Positions 42,870 through 50,577 of a DNA stretch of 64,000 nt are shown piece by piece. Made by a program: the position numbers and the translations under genes. The stretch is from Paenibacillus montaniterrae (GTDB taxonomy: Bacteria; Bacillota; Bacilli; Paenibacillales; Paenibacillaceae): positions 1,116,001 through 1,180,000 of the forward strand of contig NZ_BOSE01000001.1 of assembly GCF_018403185.1 (NCBI RefSeq), in the 5' to 3' direction. The notes under the pieces are model-generated. The model searched no databases, was not told where the DNA came from, and was given only the letters and a program-made list of their open reading frames with translations. Within the stretch, counting starts at the first letter, position 1. Each line of letters begins with the position of its first letter.

Positions 42870-44651
42870 TCAGTGCATTATTGGAAGCTCTAGGATAAAC
42901 GTTGTCCCCTTCCCCACCACACTTTGCACTGTAATCGTGCCTTTATGCAGCTCGACCAAATGCTTGACGATCGATAGCCCTAGTCCTGTTCCGCCAGAGC
43001 TTCTTGAACGAGCCTTGTCCACTCTATAGAAGCGCTCGAAAATTCGCGGCAAATCCTTTTCAGGGATACCTATGCCTGTATCAGAGATTTCAATCCGTAC
43101 CTGCTCCTGCTCTGTTAGCGAAATACGCACCTCAACTTTTCCACCTTCAGGCGTATAGGAAATCGCGTTGCTGAGCAAATTTACGAAAATTTGGCGCAAA
43201 CGATCCTCGTCCGCTTCCATATACAGCTCCTCTGGTGCGCTCAAATTGACATTGATATGCTTGCGATGAGCACTAACCTCTAAAATCGCAATCGTATTAA
43301 CCATAAATTGGGCGATGTTGACCGGCGACAATATAAGCGGTACACGACGCGATTCAATTTTCGAAAGCTCTAAAATATCGCCAATCAAGCGATTAAGCCG
43401 TTCGCTTTCATCATATATAATTTCCAAAAATGCCTTTGCCGTTTCTTCATCCTTCACCGCTCCACCAAGCAGCGTTTCTGCAAAGCCTTTAACGGCAGCA
43501 ATTGGCGTTTTCAGCTCATGCGACACATTAGCTACAAATTCGCTACGCATCCGCTCCAAACGACGAATCGCCGAAACGTCCTGCAGTACAAGCAAAATCC
43601 CGCTAAATTCTGTGCCATGCGTTTGATAAATCGGCACGAGATTCAGCTCAAGCAAGCGCTCCTCCGGGTAGTAGAACGTAATCTCCTCATGAATATGCTT
43701 CCTTGTTTCGAAGCCCTCCATAATAAGCTGCGACAGCTCGTACTGCTGCTTAATTTCGCGGTAGTGTCTGCCAATCAGCTTGGATGCGGAAATGCCCAAT
43801 ATTTGCTCCGCACGATCGTTCATAATTAGAATCGAGCCTTGGCTGTCCATCATCACAACGCCGTTAATCATATTGCTCAATACGCTTTGCAAATGGTTTT
43901 CATTTTCTCGAATGCGCGTCATTTGAATTTGTAGACTGTCTGCCATTGCATTGATAGCATTGCCCAATTCGCCAATCTCATCATTCTTTTTAACCTCGAC
44001 CCGCGCACGGTAATCCATGTTTTTAATCCGCTTGGCAACCTGGGTAATTTTCTCAAGCGGTTTTGTAAGCCCTAACGCAATCCGATAGCTGATTAATGCT
44101 GCCACAACGAACAATATGAGCAGGCCAACCACAAGCACTACGGTTAGGCTGCTAATTGACTGCTCCACCTCTGCAAGACTGATCGCAAGACGCAAAACAT
44201 AGGTTTCGTCGCTTGCAGTATTCGTGACCGGAATTGCCACATACAGCATATTTTGATGCAGCGTATCGCTGGAACGCGTTGATTTGCCGAGCCCTTGTTC
44301 GAGGGCGCCAATAATTTCCTCACGATGACCATGGTTGTCCATTTCGCGCGGGTTGTAATTGGAATCTGCAAGCACCGTGCCGTCCGATTTAATAATCGTA
44401 ACGCGGGTATCGGTCAGCTCCTGCAGCTTGATTGCACGCTCCGTGTAGTAGTCGATCAGCTCCTCGTTGCTGCCTGCTACCCAATCCATTTGCGCGGCAA
44501 TCAATCGCATTTCACGCTCAAGCGTATCCTCCAAAACATTAATATGGTTCTCTTCAAATGTTTTCAGCATCAGCAATCCGGATGCGATAACCGAGAGCGC
44601 AACCATCGAAATAATTATCGTTGTCAATCTAGCGCGAAAGCTCAACAACAT
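42870..44651 (-). CDS. phoR: Sensor histidine kinase PhoR (WalK/PhoR type)
   Basis: The protein has 593 residues. TM1 (7-27), an extracytoplasmic sensor (about 30-165), TM2 (about 170-192), HAMP, PAS (about 255-355), HisKA with the phospho-acceptor His in FVANVSHELKTPIAAVKGFAETLL, and HATPase_c with NLLSNAISYTPEGGK, DTGIGIPEKDLPRIFERFYR and GTGLGLSIVKHL. It senses phosphate status with PhoU/Pst and phosphorylates PhoP. GGGAG lies 6 nt before ATG 44651. The WalK family has a similar layout, but the pstB, phoU, polA and phoP neighbours favour PhoR. It is separated from phoP by about 1.35 kb of repeats. Confidence 0.88.
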   Translation of the reverse strand: MLLSFRARLTTIIISMVALSVIASGLLMLKTFEENHINVLEDTLEREMRLIAAQMDWVAGSNEELIDYYTERAIKLQELTDTRVTIIKSDGTVLADSNYNPREMDNHGHREEIIGALEQGLGKSTRSSDTLHQNMLYVAIPVTNTASDETYVLRLAISLAEVEQSISSLTVVLVVGLLILFVVAALISYRIALGLTKPLEKITQVAKRIKNMDYRARVEVKKNDEIGELGNAINAMADSLQIQMTRIRENENHLQSVLSNMINGVVMMDSQGSILIMNDRAEQILGISASKLIGRHYREIKQQYELSQLIMEGFETRKHIHEEITFYYPEERLLELNLVPIYQTHGTEFSGILLVLQDVSAIRRLERMRSEFVANVSHELKTPIAAVKGFAETLLGGAVKDEETAKAFLEIIYDESERLNRLIGDILELSKIESRRVPLILSPVNIAQFMVNTIAILEVSAHRKHINVNLSAPEELYMEADEDRLRQIFVNLLSNAISYTPEGGKVEVRISLTEQEQVRIEISDTGIGIPEKDLPRIFERFYRVDKARSRSSGGTGLGLSIVKHLVELHKGTITVQSVVGKGTTFILELPIMH

Positions 44652-44950
44652 GCGTCACTCCCAATTTTTATCATAGTATAAGCTTTAATAGCTTCCCAGG
44701 CATAATGCTGCAAAGGTATACGGCAGCCTGCCTTTCATTTAAATTACTTTCATCGTACCCTTGTCTGCTCGCTTTGGCTAGCTGTCGCTTTATTAATTTT
44801 TTGTAAATCAATATCGTTGCGCTTAGTGCGGCTATGCTGAATTGCTGAGCACGATGTCACAAGTCATTGCTCTAGTTCATTCCATTTATTATTTGTATAA
44901 TAGCATAAGAGAACAAAACGGACGCCACTATAACCGAATGAGGTGTAGCT

Positions 44951-46090
44951 ATGAACAATAGCCATTATTTCAAATCCATTATCCAAATGCAATATGTACG
45001 CCGCTGGCAGGAAATTTCCCCGCGATATATTGACAACGCTGCCAGCCACAGCTTTCGCTGCGCCGCAATCGCAGTGTTGATCAGCATTATTGAGCAGCGT
45101 CTGCTGAGTAACCCGATTTCTCCCTCCGAGCTAATTGGCAAAGCGCTGCTGCATGATTTGAATGAAACGGTAACCGGCTCTATTAAATATGTAACAAAAA
45201 AAGAAAAAACGCTCGCTTCTCATATCCAGCGTCTTGAGGATGAGGTGAATCGGCAGCTTGTCGGCAAGCTCTCCAAATCGCTGCAGTTTTCCTTCTCTGA
45301 ATATATTGTCCGCGCAGAGGATAATAGCTATAGCGGCGGTTTAGTGCGCGACATCGACTCCTTTGACGCGATGCTGTTCTGCAAACGCGAAAGTGAGCTC
45401 CAGGAGGGCGGCTACTTTACTGCTCGCTATACTGAGCTTCGCACCCAGCTGCTGGCAAGCCGCTACGACTCCATTCGCTGGCTGCTGCATGCATTGGAGC
45501 AGGATCAAGGAGTCGCACAGTTTTTGCATTATATTTTAAACCTCGACCTGATTGAGCGCTGGGGCGGCAGCTTTAACCTTATTCCCGACAATGATGCGAC
45601 ACACAGCTTCCGCGTCGCGGCGATCGCCTTATTTCATGCGCATTTGGAAAAAGAAAAATACCATATGGAGCATATCAACTTATACAGCCTGCTGGGCAAA
45701 GCCATTATGCATGATGTCGTAGAAGGGGTGAGCGGCGATGTCGCTTCTCCAATCAAGCATTCATCGTCTGAAATCAAGGAGGCATTCGCACAATTTGAGG
45801 CGCAAGTGGCGCGCGACATGGTCAATGAGCTGCCGAGCTTTATGGTTGAGGATATGATGGACTTTTTAGTGTACGCCAAGGATGACAGCTATGAAGGCCA
45901 GCTAGTCGATATCGCCGATAAAATTGACGCGTTAATAAAAAGCAATCTTGAAATCCGCAATAACCCGCATTACGCCTCAAAATATGAGCAGCAGCTGACC
46001 AATATCCAGCATCGCTATGAAAATCCATCGGTCATCTTCTTCCTCGCATATATTTTGCATGATTTGACCTTTGATCATGTAATGCGGTAG
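44951..46090 (+). CDS. Tandem HD-domain phosphohydrolase (two YfbR-like domains)
   Basis: The protein has 379 residues made of two homologous YfbR/HDDC2-like HD domains. Domain 1 (about 1-170): ASHSFRCAAIAVL, GKALLHDLNE, DIDSFDAML. Domain 2 (about 195-375): ATHSFRVAAIALF, GKAIMHDVVEG, DIADKIDALI. Both keep the H...HD...D metal ligands. YfbR-type enzymes are 5'-deoxyribonucleotidases with one domain of about 200 residues, so the doubled form is unusual. ATG 44951 has GAGGTG at 5-6 nt. R2 array B begins 3 nt after its stop. Nucleotide dephosphorylation is inferred from family. Confidence 0.88.
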   Translation: MNNSHYFKSIIQMQYVRRWQEISPRYIDNAASHSFRCAAIAVLISIIEQRLLSNPISPSELIGKALLHDLNETVTGSIKYVTKKEKTLASHIQRLEDEVNRQLVGKLSKSLQFSFSEYIVRAEDNSYSGGLVRDIDSFDAMLFCKRESELQEGGYFTARYTELRTQLLASRYDSIRWLLHALEQDQGVAQFLHYILNLDLIERWGGSFNLIPDNDATHSFRVAAIALFHAHLEKEKYHMEHINLYSLLGKAIMHDVVEGVSGDVASPIKHSSSEIKEAFAQFEAQVARDMVNELPSFMVEDMMDFLVYAKDDSYEGQLVDIADKIDALIKSNLEIRNNPHYASKYEQQLTNIQHRYENPSVIFFLAYILHDLTFDHVMR

Positions 46091-46092
46091 CT

Positions 46093-46708
46093 CAGCGCTC
46101 CGGAGCAATGCATCCTTCAGTCGCTTTTTAAATCGTAATGCTCTTATTTGATTTTTTATGGTTGCATTACGATGTTAAAGGCGACCCTCTTCGTTTTTCA
46201 GCGCTCCGGAGCTAAGCATCCTTCAGTCGCTTTTTAAATCGTAATGCTCTTATTTGAATTTTTATGGTTGCATTACGATGTTAAAGGCGACCCTCTTCGT
46301 TTTCCGGATGCTTTGCTCCTCCGCTGTAGCTTTTTTATTGTTTGTTGAGCTTCGATGTCGAATAAACCCCAAGGTTCTTTCAGCGCTCCGGTGCAATGCA
46401 TCCTACAGTCGCTTTTTAAATCGCAATGCTCTTATTTGATTTTTTTAAGGTTGCATTACGATGTTAAAGGCGACCCTCTGCGTTTTCCGGGTGCTTTGCT
46501 CCTCCGCTGTAGCTTTTTTATTGTTTGTTGAGCTTCGATGTCGAATAAAACCCAAGGTTCTTTCAGCGCTCCGGTGCAAAGCATCCTACAGTCGCTTTTT
46601 AAATCGCAATGCTCTTATTTGAATTTTTTTAAGGTTGCATTATGATGTTAAAGGCGACCCTCTTCGTTTTCCGGATGCTTTGCTCCTCCGCTGGTGTCTT
46701 TTTTTTTG
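46093..46708. repeat. R2 array B, four nested-palindrome units
   Basis: Units begin at 46093, 46199, 46381 and 46564. They have the same outer and inner arms as array A, but a shorter loop (CTCTTATTTGATTTTTTA). Units 2-4 carry the closing outer arm, followed by T-runs; units 2 and 3 are each followed by the same approximately 45-bp spacer (TTGTTTGTTGAGCTTCGATG...), so spacer plus unit has itself duplicated. The array starts 3 nt after the HD gene stop and probably acts as its terminator. Confidence 0.9.
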
Positions 46709-46714
46709 AGGGCA

Positions 46715-46866
46715 AGACCAAGAAGCTTTGACGCTAGTAAAAAAGAGGAGCGCAGCGTAGGCAATAAGCTACGTGAGCACCTCAAAATGTTTTCGCTAGC
46801 GTTCAAGATTCGCCGTCGACCAAGCTACAACGAAACCCATCGTCATCAAAGTCGAGCTTTTTGAAT
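46715..46866 (+). repeat. R1 array B, unit 1 (left end truncated)
   Basis: It begins at AGACCAAGAAGC just after R2 array B, exactly as unit 1 of array A does, and ends CGAGCTTTTTGAAT. Confidence 0.87.
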
Positions 46867-46883
46867 TTCCCCTTCCAATAAGA

Positions 46884-47054
46884 GTTCAAAAAGCTCGGCT
46901 TTCAGGACCAAGAAGCTTGGACGCTAGTAGAAAATGAGGAGCGCAGCGTAGGCAAAAAGCTACGTGAGCACCGGAATTTTCGCTAGCGTTCAAGATTCGC
47001 CGCCGAATCCGCTACAGAGAAGTCACATCGTCATCAAAGTCGAGCTTTTTGAAT
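46884..47054 (+). repeat. R1 array B, unit 2
   Basis: Best-preserved copy: left end GTTCAAAAAGCTCGGCTTTC, right end AAAGTCGAGCTTTTTGAA, 171 bp. The linker to unit 3 is TTCCCCTTCCAATGAAA. Confidence 0.92.
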
Positions 47055-47071
47055 TTCCCCTTCCAATGAAA

Positions 47072-47240
47072 GTTCAAAAAGCTCGGCTTTCAGGACCAAG
47101 AAGATGGCACGATACTAGAAAGCGAGGAGCGCAGCGTAGGCATAAGCTACGTGAGCACCGCAGCCTTCGGTAGCGTGACATATTCGCCGTCGACTAAGCT
47201 ACGAAGCATCGCATCGTCATCAAAGTCGAGCTTTTTGAAC
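47072..47240 (+). repeat. R1 array B, unit 3 (overlaps end of next gene)
   Basis: Starts 188 bp after unit 2. Its right end (AAAGTCGAGCTTTTTGAAC) is read on the minus strand as the last codons and stop of the 47220 gene. Confidence 0.92.
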
Positions 47241-47660
47241 CTCCTTAGCATAAGTGGCGATGGCTTTGTATAACTCCTTCCACTCCCCACTCCCCGTGGC
47301 TGGCGGAGTGGGAGGCGTCTGCTCGCTTAGCGGTGACTGCTCGTCGGCATGCCCCTCCTGCTGCTCTGCTGGACCAACAGTCGAGCCTGGCTCAACAATC
47401 GAACCTGGCTCAACAATCGAGCCTGGCTCAACAATCGAACCTGGCTCAACAGTCGAGCCTGGCTTAGCAATCGAACCTGGCTCAGCAGTCACCCCTGTCT
47501 CAGCAATCGAACCTGGCTCAACAATCGAGCCTGGCTCAGCAGTCGAATGCAGCGGCTTGGTGCCAGGCTTAGCTTGTGCTGCCGCTGTTGCAGCCTGCCT
47601 ATTCTCTTTGGTTGTCTCATGCTGCTCTTTTGTTTGGTCTAGCTGCTCTTGCTTGTTCAA
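47220..47660 (-). CDS. Low-complexity protein with EPGSI/V repeats
   Basis: The protein has 146 residues. A Gln/Glu/Lys-rich helical N-terminus leads to about ten hexapeptide repeats (EPGSIV/EPGSIA/EPGSTV) coded by an 18-bp minisatellite. A short C-terminal part follows (GSGEWKELYKAIATYAKEVQKARL). The last residues VQKARL and the stop come from the R1 terminal repeat. TTG 47660 has AAGGAG 10 nt upstream, placed within the final codons of the SNF2 gene 8 nt away, so translation is coupled. No homology is recognised; no signal peptide or membrane helix. It is likely real because of the coupled start, but could be a decayed gene. Confidence 0.55.
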   Translation of the reverse strand: MNKQEQLDQTKEQHETTKENRQAATAAAQAKPGTKPLHSTAEPGSIVEPGSIAETGVTAEPGSIAKPGSTVEPGSIVEPGSIVEPGSIVEPGSTVGPAEQQEGHADEQSPLSEQTPPTPPATGSGEWKELYKAIATYAKEVQKARL

Positions 47661-47667
47661 GCTTGCT

Positions 47668-50577
47668 TCACTCCTTAAGCCAACTGTTTCTTAGCGTAAA
47701 TAGCTCTCTAAGCTCATCCGTACTGAGCTCGGTAATCCATTGGTCGGATTGCTGTACAATTTGATCGTTCAGCATTTGCTTGCCGTCGATCATTTGATCG
47801 ATTTTTTCTTCAAGCGTGCCGATGGTTATAAATTTATGCACCTGAACCTGTCTCGTTTGCCCGATCCGGAACGCCCGGTCTGTTGCTTGATTTTCCACCG
47901 CCGGGTTCCACCAGCGATCAAAATGGATTACATGATTGGCTGCAGTCAAGTTAAGCCCTGTGCCGCCCGCCTTCAAGCTAAGCACAAATGCAACATGCGG
48001 AAGCTCCTCATTTTGGAACGCCTGGATCATCTCATCGCGCTTTTGCTTGGGCACCGCACCGTGCAAATACGGTACGTCAAGCTCATAGCGTTGAGACAGC
48101 AGCTGCTGAATTTGTGTGCCCATTTCTATATATTGCGTAAAAATTAAACAGCGCTCGCCCAGCTCAGCGATATGGTCAACAATTTCTACCAAGCGCTCCA
48201 GCTTGCTTGAGCGGGTAATGGCCCAATGCTTTTTCGTTTGCTGCTGCAGCAATAGTGCTGGATGATCGCATAATTGCTTTAGCTTGGTCAGCGAGCCAAG
48301 GATTAACCCGCGCCGCTGCATTGGCGCTTCCTTATCAAGCTTTTGCAGCAAATCGCTAACAATTCCCTCATATAATGAAACCTGCTCCGCCGTTAGTGGA
48401 ATAAAGCTTTTGCTCTCCTGCTTTTCAGGCAAGGAAAGCGAGATGCTAGGGTCCTTTTTCACCCTTCTCAGCATAAATGGCTTAACCCAGCGCTGCAGCG
48501 CTTCGATTTTGCCGCTGTCCTTTTCACGCTCAATCGGCACAATCATTGACCGGCGGAACTGGTACAGGCTGCCCAAATAGCCAGGATTAATAAAGTCATA
48601 GATTGACCACAGCTCCGTCAAGCGATTTTCCATCGGCGTGCCTGTCAGCGCTATGCGGTGAGTTGCGAGCAGCTTGCGGATCGCCACTGCCTGCTTCGTA
48701 TACGCGTTTTTAATGTTTTGCGCTTCATCGAGACACAGTGAATCCCAGCTAATTTGCTGCAATTCCTCGCTATCGATTTGCGCCAGCGCATAAGAGGTAA
48801 TGACCAGGTCTGCCCCTTCTACTGCAGCAGCAAACTTCTCTCCCTTCGCGCGCTTCGTGCCATAATGCAGCACGGCCTTCAAATGAGGCGCAAAGCGCTG
48901 CAGCTCCCGTTCCCAGTTGCCGATTACAGATGTTGGGCAAATAAGCAGCGATGGCGGCAGTTTTTGCTCCTGCGCCGCTTCCTTTACTGCTGCCAGGTAC
49001 GCCATATATTGAATCGTCTTGCCCAGCCCCATATCATCTGCAAGTACAGCTCCCATGCCGAAGCGGCGCAGAAATAGCAGCCATGACAGGCCCTGCTGCT
49101 GATAAGGGCGCAGCTCGCCCAAAAACAGCGCAGGCGGTTTAGCAATCGGAATTTCTCCAATATTGTGAAGCTGAGCCAGCCATTTAGCCAAATGCTCATT
49201 GAATTCAATTTCAGTTTCCAGCTCTTCCTCAAGCTCATCTTCAAGCCAGTCGGCATGCTCACCTCGCAAATGCATTTGCAAAACATCGCTGAAGGAAAGG
49301 CCCTTCTTGCGATGAACATGCTTAAGCCATTTTTTCACGCGCGCAATATCGTCTGCGCTAAGATAGACCCAATGCTCATCCAGCTTGATCAGCCGTCGAT
49401 TGCTTGCGGCAATTTCCAGAAACTGCTGCTCGCTAATTTCGCTGTCACCTAGCGCAAAACGCCAATCAAACTGCACGATCTGATTAAGGCCAAACATCGG
49501 CTCGGCTGGTGAGCCAAGCGCGCCGCGCACCTTGCCTTTAACTTTCAACCTGCGGCTCTTTACGTTTTCCCACCAGCCTGGCAGAATCACCTTGCAGCCA
49601 GCAGCCAGCAGCTGCTGACTAGTATATTCAAGAAAATGCCACGCCTCCTGCTCGCTCATCGCTTGCTGCATAATATAATGGGCATCAGTCTGCGGCTCCT
49701 GCTCAAGCACTTGAATATAGCGCTGTCTCTCGCGCAGAAGCTTCTCTGGCAGTGTTCGCGCCCAGGCCTCTGGAACGGACAGCCTGCTGCCGTCCGCATC
49801 CTCCATGTACCAGCGCTCAAACTGAGAATCGAATGCCAGACTGTACCATTGCTCATCAAGCGTATTGTAAATCGAGGTGCGCAGCATCCAGCTTGCGCCT
49901 CGGCCCGCTGGCTCATGCAAGGCGACAGCCAGCTTGTAGGGCAGCGTATCCTCCTTGAAGCCGATCGCTGTCAACCATTCCTCTTCATCGATCACCTTAG
50001 TCATCAGCAGGCTTTCGCCAGTTTTATGCAGCAGCTCCTGCCAGCAGGCGCGTACATTCGCATCCTCTTCCAGCAATTCGTTAATGACAAGCGCAGGCCA
50101 TAGATGGAGCGCTTCAAAGCCGTATTGCTGCGCTTGCTGCATGCAATGCTCCCAGTGCTGCTGCCGCTCCTGATCAAGCACCATTCTCCAGCTTGCCTGC
50201 TCCGCGCTCCAAGCCGCTGCGTCAGGCTCAAACTCTCCCTGTGCAAGACAGTCAAGCAGCTGCTCAGCTATTTGCCGCAACAGATGAAGCCGTTCACTGT
50301 AGTTAAGCTGCAGCAGATGAAGCGCGGCCGGGGCAGTTAAAAACTCAAGCGCCTGACGCGGAGTGAGCGTTAAAATGGTGCGGCCGTTCAATTTGCTTTC
50401 CTCAATATCCGTTCCATACCATGAGCGAGCATCCCAGCCAAAGAGCAGGCTTCTCAGCTGGCCAAAAGGCCCTTCCTTCCAGCCGTCTACACGCAGCACG
50501 ATGCTATATCCCGATTGTTCATTCTTATTCCATATGCCGTCAATAGCGATAGGCTGTATGCCACAAATCCTGTTCAT
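47668..50577 (-). CDS. SNF2-family DNA helicase/translocase (YwqA-like)
   Basis: The protein has 969 residues. An N-terminal bacterial SNF2 extension (about 1-440) is followed by the two RecA lobes: motif I DDMGLGKTIQ, motif II DEAQ (not DEAH) in LCLDEAQNIKN, motif III ALTGTPMENRLTELWS, motif V LKAGGTGLNLTAANHVIHFDRWWNPAVE and motif VI QATDRAFRIGQ. It overlaps the upstream SWIM gene by four bases (ATGA), as in the ywqA-ywqB pair of B. subtilis. It is a double-stranded DNA translocase of uncertain role, possibly DNA repair or RNA polymerase recycling. Confidence 0.92.
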   Translation of the reverse strand: MNRICGIQPIAIDGIWNKNEQSGYSIVLRVDGWKEGPFGQLRSLLFGWDARSWYGTDIEESKLNGRTILTLTPRQALEFLTAPAALHLLQLNYSERLHLLRQIAEQLLDCLAQGEFEPDAAAWSAEQASWRMVLDQERQQHWEHCMQQAQQYGFEALHLWPALVINELLEEDANVRACWQELLHKTGESLLMTKVIDEEEWLTAIGFKEDTLPYKLAVALHEPAGRGASWMLRTSIYNTLDEQWYSLAFDSQFERWYMEDADGSRLSVPEAWARTLPEKLLRERQRYIQVLEQEPQTDAHYIMQQAMSEQEAWHFLEYTSQQLLAAGCKVILPGWWENVKSRRLKVKGKVRGALGSPAEPMFGLNQIVQFDWRFALGDSEISEQQFLEIAASNRRLIKLDEHWVYLSADDIARVKKWLKHVHRKKGLSFSDVLQMHLRGEHADWLEDELEEELETEIEFNEHLAKWLAQLHNIGEIPIAKPPALFLGELRPYQQQGLSWLLFLRRFGMGAVLADDMGLGKTIQYMAYLAAVKEAAQEQKLPPSLLICPTSVIGNWERELQRFAPHLKAVLHYGTKRAKGEKFAAAVEGADLVITSYALAQIDSEELQQISWDSLCLDEAQNIKNAYTKQAVAIRKLLATHRIALTGTPMENRLTELWSIYDFINPGYLGSLYQFRRSMIVPIEREKDSGKIEALQRWVKPFMLRRVKKDPSISLSLPEKQESKSFIPLTAEQVSLYEGIVSDLLQKLDKEAPMQRRGLILGSLTKLKQLCDHPALLLQQQTKKHWAITRSSKLERLVEIVDHIAELGERCLIFTQYIEMGTQIQQLLSQRYELDVPYLHGAVPKQKRDEMIQAFQNEELPHVAFVLSLKAGGTGLNLTAANHVIHFDRWWNPAVENQATDRAFRIGQTRQVQVHKFITIGTLEEKIDQMIDGKQMLNDQIVQQSDQWITELSTDELRELFTLRNSWLKE

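Noticed and set aside
42870-44651. WalK rather than PhoR identity of the kinase
   Set aside because: Domain order is shared, but walK sits with walR-yycHIJ; here pstB, phoU, polA and phoP are the neighbours.
41609-47240. CRISPR array interpretation of the repeat clusters
   Set aside because: Units are 110-190 bp with internal palindromes and near-identical linkers, not short direct repeats with unique spacers, and no cas genes are present.
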